Position numbers and translations under genes: made by a program | The notes under the pieces: model-generated | Databases searched by the model: none | Told to the model about the DNA's origin: nothing | The model's input: only the letters and a program-made list of their open reading frames with translations | From: Pseudomonadota bacterium | GTDB lineage: Bacteria; Desulfobacterota; Desulfobulbia; Desulfobulbales; Desulfocapsaceae | Length of the DNA: 47,107 nucleotides | Direction: 5' to 3' | Assembly: GCA_018817385.1 (NCBI GenBank) | Contig: JAHIUA010000031.1 | Span: 1-47,107, forward strand | Shown here: positions 9,917 through 17,355 of the stretch, piece by piece | Layout of the letters: each line of letters starts with the position of its first letter | Numbering within the stretch: the first letter of the stretch is position 1

Positions 9917-9951
9917 CCTGACTGACAGACCCAAAACAGTGGTCAGTCAGG
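9917..9951 (+). terminator. terminator after ybeY-pdxJ
   Basis: A 10-bp perfect stem, CCTGACTGAC (9917-9926) with GTCAGTCAGG (9942-9951), has a 15-base loop and is followed by CCTTT. It begins 8 bases after the stop codon. The T-run is short, so strength is uncertain. Confidence 0.6.
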
Positions 9952-10124
9952 CCTTTATCAAAGTACTGAAAAGAAGCGTCTCTTCAAAGAGAGCCATAAT
10001 CTTCTACAGTTGCCAACTAAAACTGACACATCACTACCAATAAATTCAACAACATACCGGATTCGTTATTTTTTTACAAAAATCCAGTTAATGATTCTAT
10101 AACGATAAACACCGTTTTTGGCAA

Positions 10125-10154
10125 TTGACAAACAAAACAGCTCTATGGTACAAA
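10125..10154 (+). promoter_or_regulatory. promoter of tRNA-Leu(TAA)
   Basis: A perfect TTGACA (10125-10130), an 18-base spacer and TACAAA (10149-10154). The tRNA 5' end is 9 bases further on. Confidence 0.7.
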
Positions 10155-10163
10155 CAGTGCATT

Positions 10164-10250
10164 GCCCGGATGGCGGAACTGGTAGACGCAAGGGACTTAA
10201 AATCCCTCGGTCGTAAGGCTGTGCGAGTTCGATTCTCGCTCTGGGCACCA
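10164..10250 (+). tRNA. tRNA-Leu (TAA), CCA encoded
   Basis: An 87-base class II tRNA. Acceptor GCCCGGA pairs with TCTGGGC. The anticodon stem AGGGA/TCCCT closes loop CTTAAAA with TAA at 10198-10200. There is a long variable arm, T-loop TTCGATT and genomic CCA at 10248-10250. Confidence 0.97.
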
Positions 10251-10255
10251 AATAA

Positions 10256-10299
10256 AACAGGCACTTAGGACTAACGTCCCTAAGTGCCTGTTGTTTTTT
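10256..10299 (+). terminator. intrinsic terminator of tRNA-Leu(TAA)
   Basis: AACAGGCACTTAGG (10256-10269) pairs with CCTAAGTGCCTGTT (10279-10292), with an inner GAC/GTC extension. It is followed by TTGTTTTTT. It starts six bases after the tRNA. Confidence 0.9.
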
Positions 10300-10385
10300 A
10301 GGAGTACGCGAAAAACGAAAAAGACTATTTTTTGCTATTCCTTATCGTCTGATTACAAAGCCCAAGCCCCTTCTAACAATCAGTC

Positions 10386-10520
10386 TCATTGCGAATCCAG
10401 TTGCGTAGTTGTCGTACACGACGAATTGATTCCAAAGACAACACACGAAATGGTAGCCCCCAAAAAGCTGACTTTCAACTGATCCCAGCTGTACAGGTCC
10501 CTTCTCATAGTGATCAGCAT
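10386..10520 (-). CDS. possible 44-residue membrane-type small protein
   Basis: The only support is a very good ribosome site (GGAGGAGG, 8 bases before the ATG at 10520) and a hydrophobic centre (VSFLGATISCVVFGI) that could span a membrane. It starts MLITMRRDLYSW. It sits at the 3' end, in minus-strand sense, of repeat copy A. The equivalent GGAGGAGG exists at copy B, but no ATG follows it there. I do not recognise the sequence. A chance frame remains quite possible. Confidence 0.3.
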   Translation of the reverse strand: MLITMRRDLYSWDQLKVSFLGATISCVVFGINSSCTTTTQLDSQ

Positions 10521-10526
10521 GGTCGC

Positions 10527-10970
10527 CCTCCTCCTTTCCTTTGTCTGGTGGTAATCTTCCCCTAAGGACCTGAGGATGATAAGCGGCAACATCATGACTG
10601 ATCCTCTGCGGCAGGACCAGTTATAAAGAACAACACTCACTTCTGCCAAAAAAAAGAGGGCGCTCTATAAAAAAACACTATTCCTATGCACTTCAGCAGC
10701 AATATTTTCCTGACAATCGATATAAGTTCAGTGCCTTGTCGAGATTAGCGTTTCCCCCCCACTTCTTTCCGAAAATAAGAATCTATTTTTCTGCAACTGT
10801 CACATGGTCGCTGCCAGCTGTTTCGTTAACTTTGATCAAGCACACAGGATCAAGGTGCTTACTCCGACATCATAACTCAAAAAATGAACGTTATTGATTG
10901 TGACTTCCCACCAATTACGTAAATCGCCACCAGTTCAGTTAACACAGCGGAATTTGACTATGTTTCCTCG
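10527..10970 (-). repeat. diverged intergenic repeat, copy A (possible gene remnant)
   Basis: Bases 10591-10845 align almost without gaps to 27814-28065, at roughly three-quarters identity by eye. Weaker similarity runs out to about 10527 and 10970. On the minus strand both copies give related peptide fragments: here DHVTVAEK, a stop, then FGKKWG; in copy B DHLTVASKQIGIFNKKWG. This suggests two decayed copies of one gene or element. I do not recognise the family. Together with the stretch up to 11064 this accounts for the gap between tRNA-Leu(TAA) and the alcohol dehydrogenase leader. Confidence 0.6.
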
Positions 10971-11064
10971 TTATCAGAGGTAATATATGAGACATAACTT
11001 CTTCAAAAAACACTTTCTATTAAATTAATTACCTGATTTTCCGTCCTTCCTCTAGCTTCAACCA

Positions 11065-11096
11065 TTCGCTCCCACTAGGCGTAAGTACCTAGCGAA
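11065..11096. promoter_or_regulatory. inverted repeat upstream of the adh promoter, possible operator
   Basis: CTAGG (11075-11079) pairs with CCTAG (11088-11092), flanked by TTCG (11065-11068) and CGAA (11093-11096). It ends 20 bases before the -35 box, a usual place for an activator site. Only the symmetry and position support this. Confidence 0.35.
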
Positions 11097-11115
11097 AAAT
11101 TAGTATATATACCTA

Positions 11116-11145
11116 TTCACAAACAGCATCCAACTCCTGTATAAT
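11116..11145 (+). promoter_or_regulatory. sigma70-type promoter of the alcohol dehydrogenase leader
   Basis: TTCACA (11116-11121), an 18-base spacer, then a perfect TATAAT (11140-11145). Transcription from here would give an untranslated leader of about 535 bases before the dehydrogenase ATG, including both leader repeats. Confidence 0.6.
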
Positions 11146-11408
11146 AAATTTCCAATCAAAATTTACACAAGTTAACACGCTATAGACATTACTTCCTACT
11201 ATTGCTTACCAAGAAGAGAGGAAGAGTTAATATCTGTGTTCCATTTGCTACATAAAGTTATTACTTGAGTGTCAAGCACATAATTTTATAGCACTATTCA
11301 CTATCTTGCTTGCCTCTCGCATTTTCTGACATTTCTTTATTTGTTACATTTAAGACCCTACATCAGGCGCCCAGACACTCCTCACAGGGCAACGAAATCA
11401 AAGTTTTA

Positions 11409-11545
11409 TTTTTAGATGCACAGCCAATTACTAATTGCCTGAGGATCATGTCCGTTGCAATAGGCATACTGCGCAGGACACGGACCCAGGCGAGGCAGGA
11501 AACCACTCAACATCAACTCAGCAAAAAAGGGAGGGATCATTCATT
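11409..11545 (+). ncRNA. structured leader element, tandem copy 1
   Basis: It shares about 70% identity with copy 2 at a period of 143-145 bases. Pairings: GCCTG (11437-11441) with CAGGC (11487-11491) outside; GTCC (11450-11453) with GGAC (11476-11479) and TGC (11456-11458) with GCA (11473-11475) inside. These are separated by an unpaired GT on the 5' side and closed by a loop containing ATAGGCATACTG. An alternative GTCCGT/ACGGAC pairing (11450-11455 with 11480-11485) is possible and could form a switch. It ends with AAGGGAGGGATCATT, a copy of the dehydrogenase ribosome site without an ATG. The motif matches no riboswitch class I know. Confidence 0.55.
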
Positions 11546-11550
11546 TAGAT

Positions 11551-11686
11551 TTTTAGAAATGCATGGCCAATCGATAATTGCCTGAGGATGCATGTCGTTT
11601 ACGATAAGCATACTGCGTAAGACAATGGATCCAGGCAGAGCAACAGATCAATCAAAATACACTCAGCTAAGAAGGGAGATATCATT
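11551..11686 (+). ncRNA. structured leader element, tandem copy 2, ending in the adh ribosome site
   Basis: The same architecture as copy 1 with changed bases. GCCTG (11580-11584) pairs with CAGGC. The inner stem is GTC/GAC plus TTACG/CGTAA, again separated by GT on the 5' side and closed by a loop with ATAAGCATACTG. The compensating changes (TGC/GCA here TTACG/CGTAA) favour a conserved RNA fold. The copy ends AAGGGAGATATCATT directly before the ATG of the dehydrogenase, so the fold could control translation. Repeated GGA motifs in unpaired or ribosome-site positions would also suit a CsrA-type binder. Confidence 0.55.
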
Positions 11687-12868
11687 ATGGCAATTCGTGA
11701 AGAAGTATACGGATATTTCATTCCCAGTGTTACCCTGATAGGTATTGGCGCAGCAAAAGAGATTCCAGCTAAGATCAAAGATCTTGGCGGCAGCAAACCG
11801 CTGATTGTCACCGACAAAGGGATTACCGGTGTAGGAATAACTAAACAGATCACCGACTTGCTCGACGAAGCCGGTATGAGTTATGTTGTTTACGATGATA
11901 CCATCCCTAACCCCACGGATACAAACGTACATGATGGTGTTGAGGTCTATAAAAAGAACTCCTGTGACAGTCTGATTACTCTTGGCGGCGGTAGCTCGCA
12001 TGACTGTGGTAAAGGCGTCGGCCTGGTTATAGCGAACGGTGGTAAAATTCATGATTACGAAGGAGTAAACAAATCTAGCAATCCTATGCCTCCATATGTT
12101 GCGGTCAACACAACAGCCGGAACAGCTTCGGAAATGACCAGATTCTGTATTATCACTGATACGTCCAGAAAGGTGAAAATGGCTATTGTCGACTGGCGAG
12201 TGACTCCGGGGATTGCCCTTGATGATCCGCTTCTGATGATGGGTATGCCTCCAGGGCTGACAGCGGCTACCGGCATGGATGCTCTCACCCATGCCGTCGA
12301 AGCGTATGTTTCTACCATTGCAACCCCGATGACCGACTCTGCTGCTGAAAAAGCCATTGAACTTATTGCTGAGCATCTCCGCCCGGCAGTTGCCAACGGC
12401 AACGACATCGTGGCCCGTGAAGGCATGTGTTTTGCACAGTATCTCGCCGGGATGGCATTCAATAATGCCAGTCTGGGTCATGTGCATGCCATGGCTCACC
12501 AACTCGGTGGTTTTTATGACCTGCCGCACGGTGAATGTAATGCTATCCTACTCCCCCATGTCTGCAATTTCAACCTGATTGCCAAGCTGGATCGTTTTAT
12601 CACAATTGCCCAGCTGATGGGGGAAAATGTTAATGGTCTCTCTCCACGTGATGCTGCAGCACGTGCACTGGTGGCAATTAAAACGCTCTCCACAGATATC
12701 GGCATCCCAGCAGGGTTGATCGAACTCGGTAAGCGCTACGGCAAAGACGTCAAGGCTGAAGATATCGACACCATGACCGGCAACGCCCAGAAAGATGCCT
12801 GTGGCATGACCAATCCTCGCACTCCTAGCGATAATGACGTCAAGGCTATTTACAAAGCAGCACTCTAA
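11687..12868 (+). CDS. iron-containing alcohol dehydrogenase, group III
   Basis: 393 residues, usual for the family. The N-terminal Rossmann-like domain has the NAD-binding GGGSSHDCGKG (about residues 104-114). The C-terminal helical domain carries metal ligands in GMDALTHAVEAY and HAMAHQLGGFYDLPHGECNA. Relatives include methanol, 1,3-propanediol and ethanol dehydrogenases, so the substrate (a short alcohol or its aldehyde) cannot be set from sequence. Codon use looks smoother than that of its neighbours, which suggests high expression. AAGGGAG lies 8 bases before the ATG. It has a long structured leader and stands 101 bases before nuoA. Confidence 0.93.
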   Translation: MAIREEVYGYFIPSVTLIGIGAAKEIPAKIKDLGGSKPLIVTDKGITGVGITKQITDLLDEAGMSYVVYDDTIPNPTDTNVHDGVEVYKKNSCDSLITLGGGSSHDCGKGVGLVIANGGKIHDYEGVNKSSNPMPPYVAVNTTAGTASEMTRFCIITDTSRKVKMAIVDWRVTPGIALDDPLLMMGMPPGLTAATGMDALTHAVEAYVSTIATPMTDSAAEKAIELIAEHLRPAVANGNDIVAREGMCFAQYLAGMAFNNASLGHVHAMAHQLGGFYDLPHGECNAILLPHVCNFNLIAKLDRFITIAQLMGENVNGLSPRDAAARALVAIKTLSTDIGIPAGLIELGKRYGKDVKAEDIDTMTGNAQKDACGMTNPRTPSDNDVKAIYKAAL

Positions 12869-12886
12869 TAACGACGCAAAACAATG

Positions 12887-12920
12887 GGTTCGGGGTACGA
12901 GATCATCCGTACCCCGAACC
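12887..12920 (+). terminator. hairpin between adh and nuoA (no T-run)
   Basis: A 13-bp perfect stem (12887-12899 with 12908-12920) surrounds AGATCATC. The following bases AACTGTTGTT are only weakly T-rich. It could end the dehydrogenase transcript, or stabilise its 3' end while letting transcription run on into nuo. Confidence 0.6.
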
Positions 12921-12969
12921 AACTGTTGTTACCAAGAAGTAAGAAACAAAGAGCAGCGAAAGGGGAAAG

Positions 12970-13329
12970 ATGTCGATGGAACTCATTATTTCAGCAGCGG
13001 CTCTCATAGGTCTTGCTGCTATTATTCCCTGCCTGATGGTGGCGACGAGCGTCTTTGGCCCCCGGTCCAAGGGAAAAATGAAAAATGAAGCCTACGAAAG
13101 TGGTGTCGGTTCAGTAATCGGAGCGGTTGACCAGAAGTTCAGCGTCAAATTTTATCTCCTTGCCATCCTCTTCCTGATTTTCGACATTGAAGCAGTGTTC
13201 ATGTACCCATGGGCTGTTTGCGTCCGTGATCTCGGCTGGTTCGGCTTTACAGAAATGGTAGTCTTCATGCTCCTCCTTCTGACTGGACTGATCTATATCT
13301 TGAAAAAAGGGGTGCTCAATTGGCGTTAG
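12970..13329 (+). CDS. nuoA: NADH-quinone oxidoreductase subunit A
   Basis: 119 residues with three membrane helices (about 5-30, 60-82 and 90-112). The loop GSVIGAVDQKFSVKFYLLAILFLIFDIEAVF (written here only as its position, residues 48-77) is the family signature. NuoA is a small membrane subunit near the quinone channel of complex I. GGGGAAAG directly precedes the ATG. First gene of a 13-gene operon. No clear promoter is visible in the 49 bases after the preceding hairpin. Confidence 0.96.
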   Translation: MSMELIISAAALIGLAAIIPCLMVATSVFGPRSKGKMKNEAYESGVGSVIGAVDQKFSVKFYLLAILFLIFDIEAVFMYPWAVCVRDLGWFGFTEMVVFMLLLLTGLIYILKKGVLNWR

Positions 13330-13832
13330 GATTAGAAGCAAGTCTCGGCGACACAGTCATCACCACGAAACTCAATAAAATAGTCAACTGGGGTCGACAG
13401 TACTCTCTCTGGCCGTTTGTCTATGGCACAGCCTGCTGTGCCATAGAGTTTATGAGTACAGCAGCGAGCCAGTACGACATCTCTCGTTGGGGTGCTGAAG
13501 TAGTCAGGTTTTCTCCACGCCAGGCCGATCTTCTGCTTGTCTGTGGAACCATAAGCTATAAACAGGCACCGGTTCTCAAGCGCATCTATGAACAAATGCC
13601 TGATCCCAAATGGGTTGTTGCCATGGGAGCCTGTGCAAGCTCCGGAGGAATATACGACAATTATTGTACAGTCCAAGGGATTGATACCATTATTCCTGTG
13701 GACATATATATCTCTGGCTGTCCTCCAAGACCGGAAGCTGTTCTGGATGCTCTCATTAAAATCCAGGAGCAGATAAAAGGCGAAAGCATATTGGAAGACC
13801 GCCATAAAGACTTTAAAGGGATTCTCGACTGA
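13320..13832 (+). CDS. nuoB: NADH-quinone oxidoreductase subunit B (cluster N2)
   Basis: 170 residues. The N2 [4Fe-4S] ligands are visible in GTACCAIEFM, GACASSGG and SGCPPRPEA. NuoB passes electrons to the quinone. The start is TTG at 13320, overlapping the nuoA stop by ten bases with AAGGGG a few bases upstream. No ATG or GTG occurs before the conserved core, so TTG is the most likely start. Confidence 0.95.
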   Translation: MALGLEASLGDTVITTKLNKIVNWGRQYSLWPFVYGTACCAIEFMSTAASQYDISRWGAEVVRFSPRQADLLLVCGTISYKQAPVLKRIYEQMPDPKWVVAMGACASSGGIYDNYCTVQGIDTIIPVDIYISGCPPRPEAVLDALIKIQEQIKGESILEDRHKDFKGILD

Positions 13833-13833
13833 T

Positions 13834-15549
13834 ATGAATACGACGGCGCTAGAAAATCTCCAAGCCGCGTTTCCAGACGCGACCTGTAAAGTTGTTCTGA
13901 ATTCAGTGGTTGTTGAAGTTCAGCCTGAAAACCTGGAGAATACCCTTGGCCGGCTTAAAAACGAGCAAGACTTTAACTGCGGTCTGCTTGTTGACATCAC
14001 GGCAATAGATTACCTCGAATATCCACAACAACAGGAAAGACGATTCCATGTAGTCTATACCCTACGTAACTGGAAAACCAATCTTCTCGTCCAGGTACGA
14101 ACACCGGTAACTGATGCGGAGGAAGGCATTCCTACTGCCACCCATCTATGGGAATCGGCCAACTGGGGCGAGCGAGAAGTCTACGACCAGTATGGTATCC
14201 ACTTTCAGGGGCATCCCGACCTGAGGAGAATTCTCAATCACTGGCAATTCGAAGGCCACCCCCTGAGAAAAGATTACCCTATCGAAAAAGGACAGATTTG
14301 TTTCGATACCGATAGGATGGAGAATGCAATTCGCGCCAGACTGGTAAAAAATGGTGTTGATGAAACAACGATGAAGGATATCAACACCGAAGTCATGTTT
14401 CTCAACATTGGACCTTCTCACCCTGCAACACATGGTGCTATTCGACTTCTCGTGGCCCTTGACGGTGAAACTATCCTCGCCAACGTGAATGAGGTTGGCT
14501 ACCTGCATAGAGGTTTCGAAAAAACTGCGGAGCAGAGGACCTACAACCAGATTGTCCCCCTCACTGACCGTCTCAACTACTGCTCCTCCATGATGAATAA
14601 TATCGCCTACGTCAAGGCCGTTGAGTCGTGGTTAGGAATTGAGATAACCGAGCGGGCAAAATTTATGCGGGTTGTCCTTTCCGAATTTTACCGAGTGCTC
14701 GACCACATGGTCTGCCTTGCAGCCGCTCTGGTTGATATGGGTGGCCTGACCAACTACTGGTACCTCTATAACGAGAAAGAAGCTGCTTACGACTTTATCA
14801 GCCGGCTGACAGGTGCTCGCCTTACTAGTTCTTTCACCCGTGTCGGCGGCATGTACCGTGATTTTTACGACGGATGGCAAGATGATCTAGAAGCCCACAT
14901 TCGTGGTCTGGAAAAAGGTATGGGTGATACCTTAAAGCTTGTGGACACCAATCGAATTGTCCATGAGCGCACACAAGGGGTTTGTGTGATATCTGCCGAA
15001 TCAGCACTTAGCTATGGAATGACCGGCCCGACGCTGAGAGCAAGCGGGGTACCATATGATCTTCGCAAAGACGCCCCATATTATAATTACGATTCGTTTG
15101 ATTTTGCGGTACCCGTCGGCAGTAATGGCGATATATATGATCGTTTCATGATCCGTTTCTATGAGATGTTTGAATCAATCAAAATTATCCGTCAGGCATT
15201 AAAAGACATACCGGAAGGTCCGATTAATGTCGTGGACAGCCAGATATCTCTGCCACCCAAAAAACAGGTCTACGGCAACATTGAGGGCCTGGCTAATCAT
15301 TTCAAACTCATTTTTGAAGGAGTCAAAGTCCCCCAAGGCGAATGGTATGATTCCTTTGAAGCAGCAAATGGCGAACTCGGATTCCATTTTGTCTCAGACG
15401 GATCTGGCACACCATATAAATTGAAAGTTCGACCACCCTGCTTTTATACCATGGGAGCTTTCGCAAAGATGGTTGAGGGAAACATGATTGCCGACGCTGT
15501 CATCAACCTAAGTTGCATCAACATAATCGGTGGGGAATTGGACAGATGA
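13834..15549 (+). CDS. nuoCD: fused NADH-quinone oxidoreductase subunit C/D
   Basis: 571 residues. A NuoC domain (about 1-150, with the HLWESANWGEREVYDQYGI-type signature) is joined by a short linker to NuoD (about 185-571, with NIGPSHPATHG and VVDSQISLPPK). NuoD helps form the quinone pocket with NuoB. The C-D fusion is known in many bacteria and is normal for this operon type. The ATG follows the nuoB stop by one base. Confidence 0.96.
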   Translation: MNTTALENLQAAFPDATCKVVLNSVVVEVQPENLENTLGRLKNEQDFNCGLLVDITAIDYLEYPQQQERRFHVVYTLRNWKTNLLVQVRTPVTDAEEGIPTATHLWESANWGEREVYDQYGIHFQGHPDLRRILNHWQFEGHPLRKDYPIEKGQICFDTDRMENAIRARLVKNGVDETTMKDINTEVMFLNIGPSHPATHGAIRLLVALDGETILANVNEVGYLHRGFEKTAEQRTYNQIVPLTDRLNYCSSMMNNIAYVKAVESWLGIEITERAKFMRVVLSEFYRVLDHMVCLAAALVDMGGLTNYWYLYNEKEAAYDFISRLTGARLTSSFTRVGGMYRDFYDGWQDDLEAHIRGLEKGMGDTLKLVDTNRIVHERTQGVCVISAESALSYGMTGPTLRASGVPYDLRKDAPYYNYDSFDFAVPVGSNGDIYDRFMIRFYEMFESIKIIRQALKDIPEGPINVVDSQISLPPKKQVYGNIEGLANHFKLIFEGVKVPQGEWYDSFEAANGELGFHFVSDGSGTPYKLKVRPPCFYTMGAFAKMVEGNMIADAVINLSCINIIGGELDR

Positions 15550-16052
15550 GTGATCGTTCACAACTGATTTCCACAGGGAAACCATTTCAGTACGACAAGG
15601 AAAGGGATGCTGAATTTGAGAGGCTGGTGAAACGCTACCCAACACGGGAGTCGATGATCCTGCCCTCTCTCTGGCTTATACAGGAACAGGAAGGGTGGGT
15701 AAGTCAGGAAGCTATTGCCTATGCAGCCGATCGCATTGGGACCTTCGCCAGCAAGGTGTATGAAGCAGCAACCTTCTACACCATGTACCACCTGCACCCG
15801 ATGGGCGAAAATCACATCTGTATTTGTCGTACCTTATCCTGCTGGTTACGAGGCAAACAAGAAATTGTCGACTACCTGGAAACCAAAATCGGAATAAAAC
15901 CCGGCCAGATAAGCGAAGACGGTAAGTTTAGTCTGGAAGAGGTTGAATGCCTGGGTCACTGCGGTACCGCTCCGGTTGTTCAGGTCAATGGCGAATTCCA
16001 CGAAGATATGGACGTGGACAAGCTTAAATCGCTACTGGCCACATTGCTATAA
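15546..16052 (+). CDS. nuoE: NADH-quinone oxidoreductase subunit E (cluster N1a)
   Basis: 168 residues with a thioredoxin-like [2Fe-2S] domain. The ligands are in CRTLSC and CLGHCG. It belongs to the NADH-dehydrogenase module E-F-G. The start ATG at 15546 overlaps the nuoCD stop (ATGA) and has GGTGGGGAA upstream. The frame is open further 5', but that part lies inside nuoCD and is not conserved. Confidence 0.95.
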   Translation: MSDRSQLISTGKPFQYDKERDAEFERLVKRYPTRESMILPSLWLIQEQEGWVSQEAIAYAADRIGTFASKVYEAATFYTMYHLHPMGENHICICRTLSCWLRGKQEIVDYLETKIGIKPGQISEDGKFSLEEVECLGHCGTAPVVQVNGEFHEDMDVDKLKSLLATLL

Positions 16053-16066
16053 AGAGGTGGAAGGAT

Positions 16067-17347
16067 ATGGAAGTCAAAATTCTCAGTGCCAAGTTCGATA
16101 TCAAGGACGCCCACAAGATTGAAGTGGCCAAAGAACACGGCGCCTATTCCACCTTGGACAAACTTTTTTCAATGACATCAGCAGAGGTCATTGAAGAAGT
16201 GAAGAGCAGTGGGCTCAGGGGCAGAGGTGGGGCCGGTTTTCCAACAGGTGTAAAATGGAGTTTTCTCCCCAAAGACACCGGTAAACCGGTATACCTCGCA
16301 GTCAATTCCGACGAATCGGAACCAGCAACCTTTAAAGATCGTTATATCCTCGTCAAAGATCCCCATATGATGATCGAAGGCATCATCATATGTAGTTATG
16401 CCATTGGCTCCCATGACACCTATATTTATATCCGCGGCGAATATACCACTCAGTTCAAGGCCCTGCAGGCGGCAATAGAGGAAGCGTATGAGGCGGGTTA
16501 TCTCGGTGATACAGTAGCCGGGAACAATTTCAAACTCAACGTAACCGTTCACCGTGGAGCGGGAGCATACATTTGCGGAGAAGAAACTGCTCTTCTTGAG
16601 TCCATTGAGGGCAAGAAGGGACAACCACGAAGTAAACCACCCTTCCCTGCAGTTGCCGGTCTTTACGGCTGTCCAACAATTATAAACAATGTCCAGACCA
16701 TTGCATCCCTCCCTTTTATTCTCAACAGCGGCGCGGATGCTTACAAGGCCTATGGTACAGAAAAGAGTTCTGGAACCCATCTGTTTGGTATCTCCGGCCA
16801 CGTTGAAAAGCCAGGCATGTACGAGTTGCCCCTGGGCTTGCCTCTCCTTGAGGTTATCGAAAAAGTAGCTGGAGGCGTTTTGAACGGCAGAAAACTCAAA
16901 GGAATTATACCCGGCGGAAGCTCCACCCCTGTCCTGCTCCCAGATGAAGCAAAAACTGTGACCCTCGACTACGAATCTATGGCCGCACACAAGACGATGT
17001 TCGGATCTGGCGGTATTGTGGTCCTTGACGAAACAGTCGATATTGTTGAACTTGTAAAAAACCTCATCGACTTTTATCACCACGAATCCTGCGGACAGTG
17101 CACCCCTTGCCGGGAAGGCCTTGGCTGGATGTTGAAAATTGTCAAAAAGATACTCAGCGGCAAAGGAAAAATGGACGATGTCGACCTGCTGCGTGAGCTC
17201 TGCGATAATATTGAGATGAAAACAGTATGTGTCTTATCTGCCGCCTGCACCATGCCGGTTCGCAGTTACCTGGACAAATTCAGGCACGAATTCGAGGCGT
17301 ATGTGACGACGGAAGATTTTTCAGCAGCAGAAGCGAAAGAGGAATAG
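16067..17347 (+). CDS. nuoF: NADH-quinone oxidoreductase subunit F (NADH/FMN, cluster N3)
   Basis: 426 residues. The NADH- and FMN-binding glycine motifs are GRGGAGFPTGVKW and GAGAYICGEETAL. The N3 cluster ligands are in ESCGQCTPCREG plus the Cys of KTVCVLSAAC. It oxidises NADH. No extra N-terminal thioredoxin domain is fused, unlike many hydrogenase-type homologues. Ribosome site AGGTGGAAGG. Confidence 0.96.
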   Translation: MEVKILSAKFDIKDAHKIEVAKEHGAYSTLDKLFSMTSAEVIEEVKSSGLRGRGGAGFPTGVKWSFLPKDTGKPVYLAVNSDESEPATFKDRYILVKDPHMMIEGIIICSYAIGSHDTYIYIRGEYTTQFKALQAAIEEAYEAGYLGDTVAGNNFKLNVTVHRGAGAYICGEETALLESIEGKKGQPRSKPPFPAVAGLYGCPTIINNVQTIASLPFILNSGADAYKAYGTEKSSGTHLFGISGHVEKPGMYELPLGLPLLEVIEKVAGGVLNGRKLKGIIPGGSSTPVLLPDEAKTVTLDYESMAAHKTMFGSGGIVVLDETVDIVELVKNLIDFYHHESCGQCTPCREGLGWMLKIVKKILSGKGKMDDVDLLRELCDNIEMKTVCVLSAACTMPVRSYLDKFRHEFEAYVTTEDFSAAEAKEE

Positions 17348-17355
17348 GGCACCCC

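Noticed and set aside
10066-10251. 61-codon minus-strand frame across tRNA-Leu(TAA)
   Set aside because: It runs through a tRNA gene and shows the typical spurious tRNA-derived peptide.
11663-12529. 288-codon minus-strand open frame opposite the Fe-alcohol dehydrogenase
   Set aside because: It mirrors the sense gene; composition is low in hydrophobic periodicity and no ribosome site precedes it.
16178-17083. 301-codon minus-strand open frame opposite nuoF
   Set aside because: It is antisense to a clearly conserved gene, has no recognisable motif, and arises from the codon bias of nuoF.
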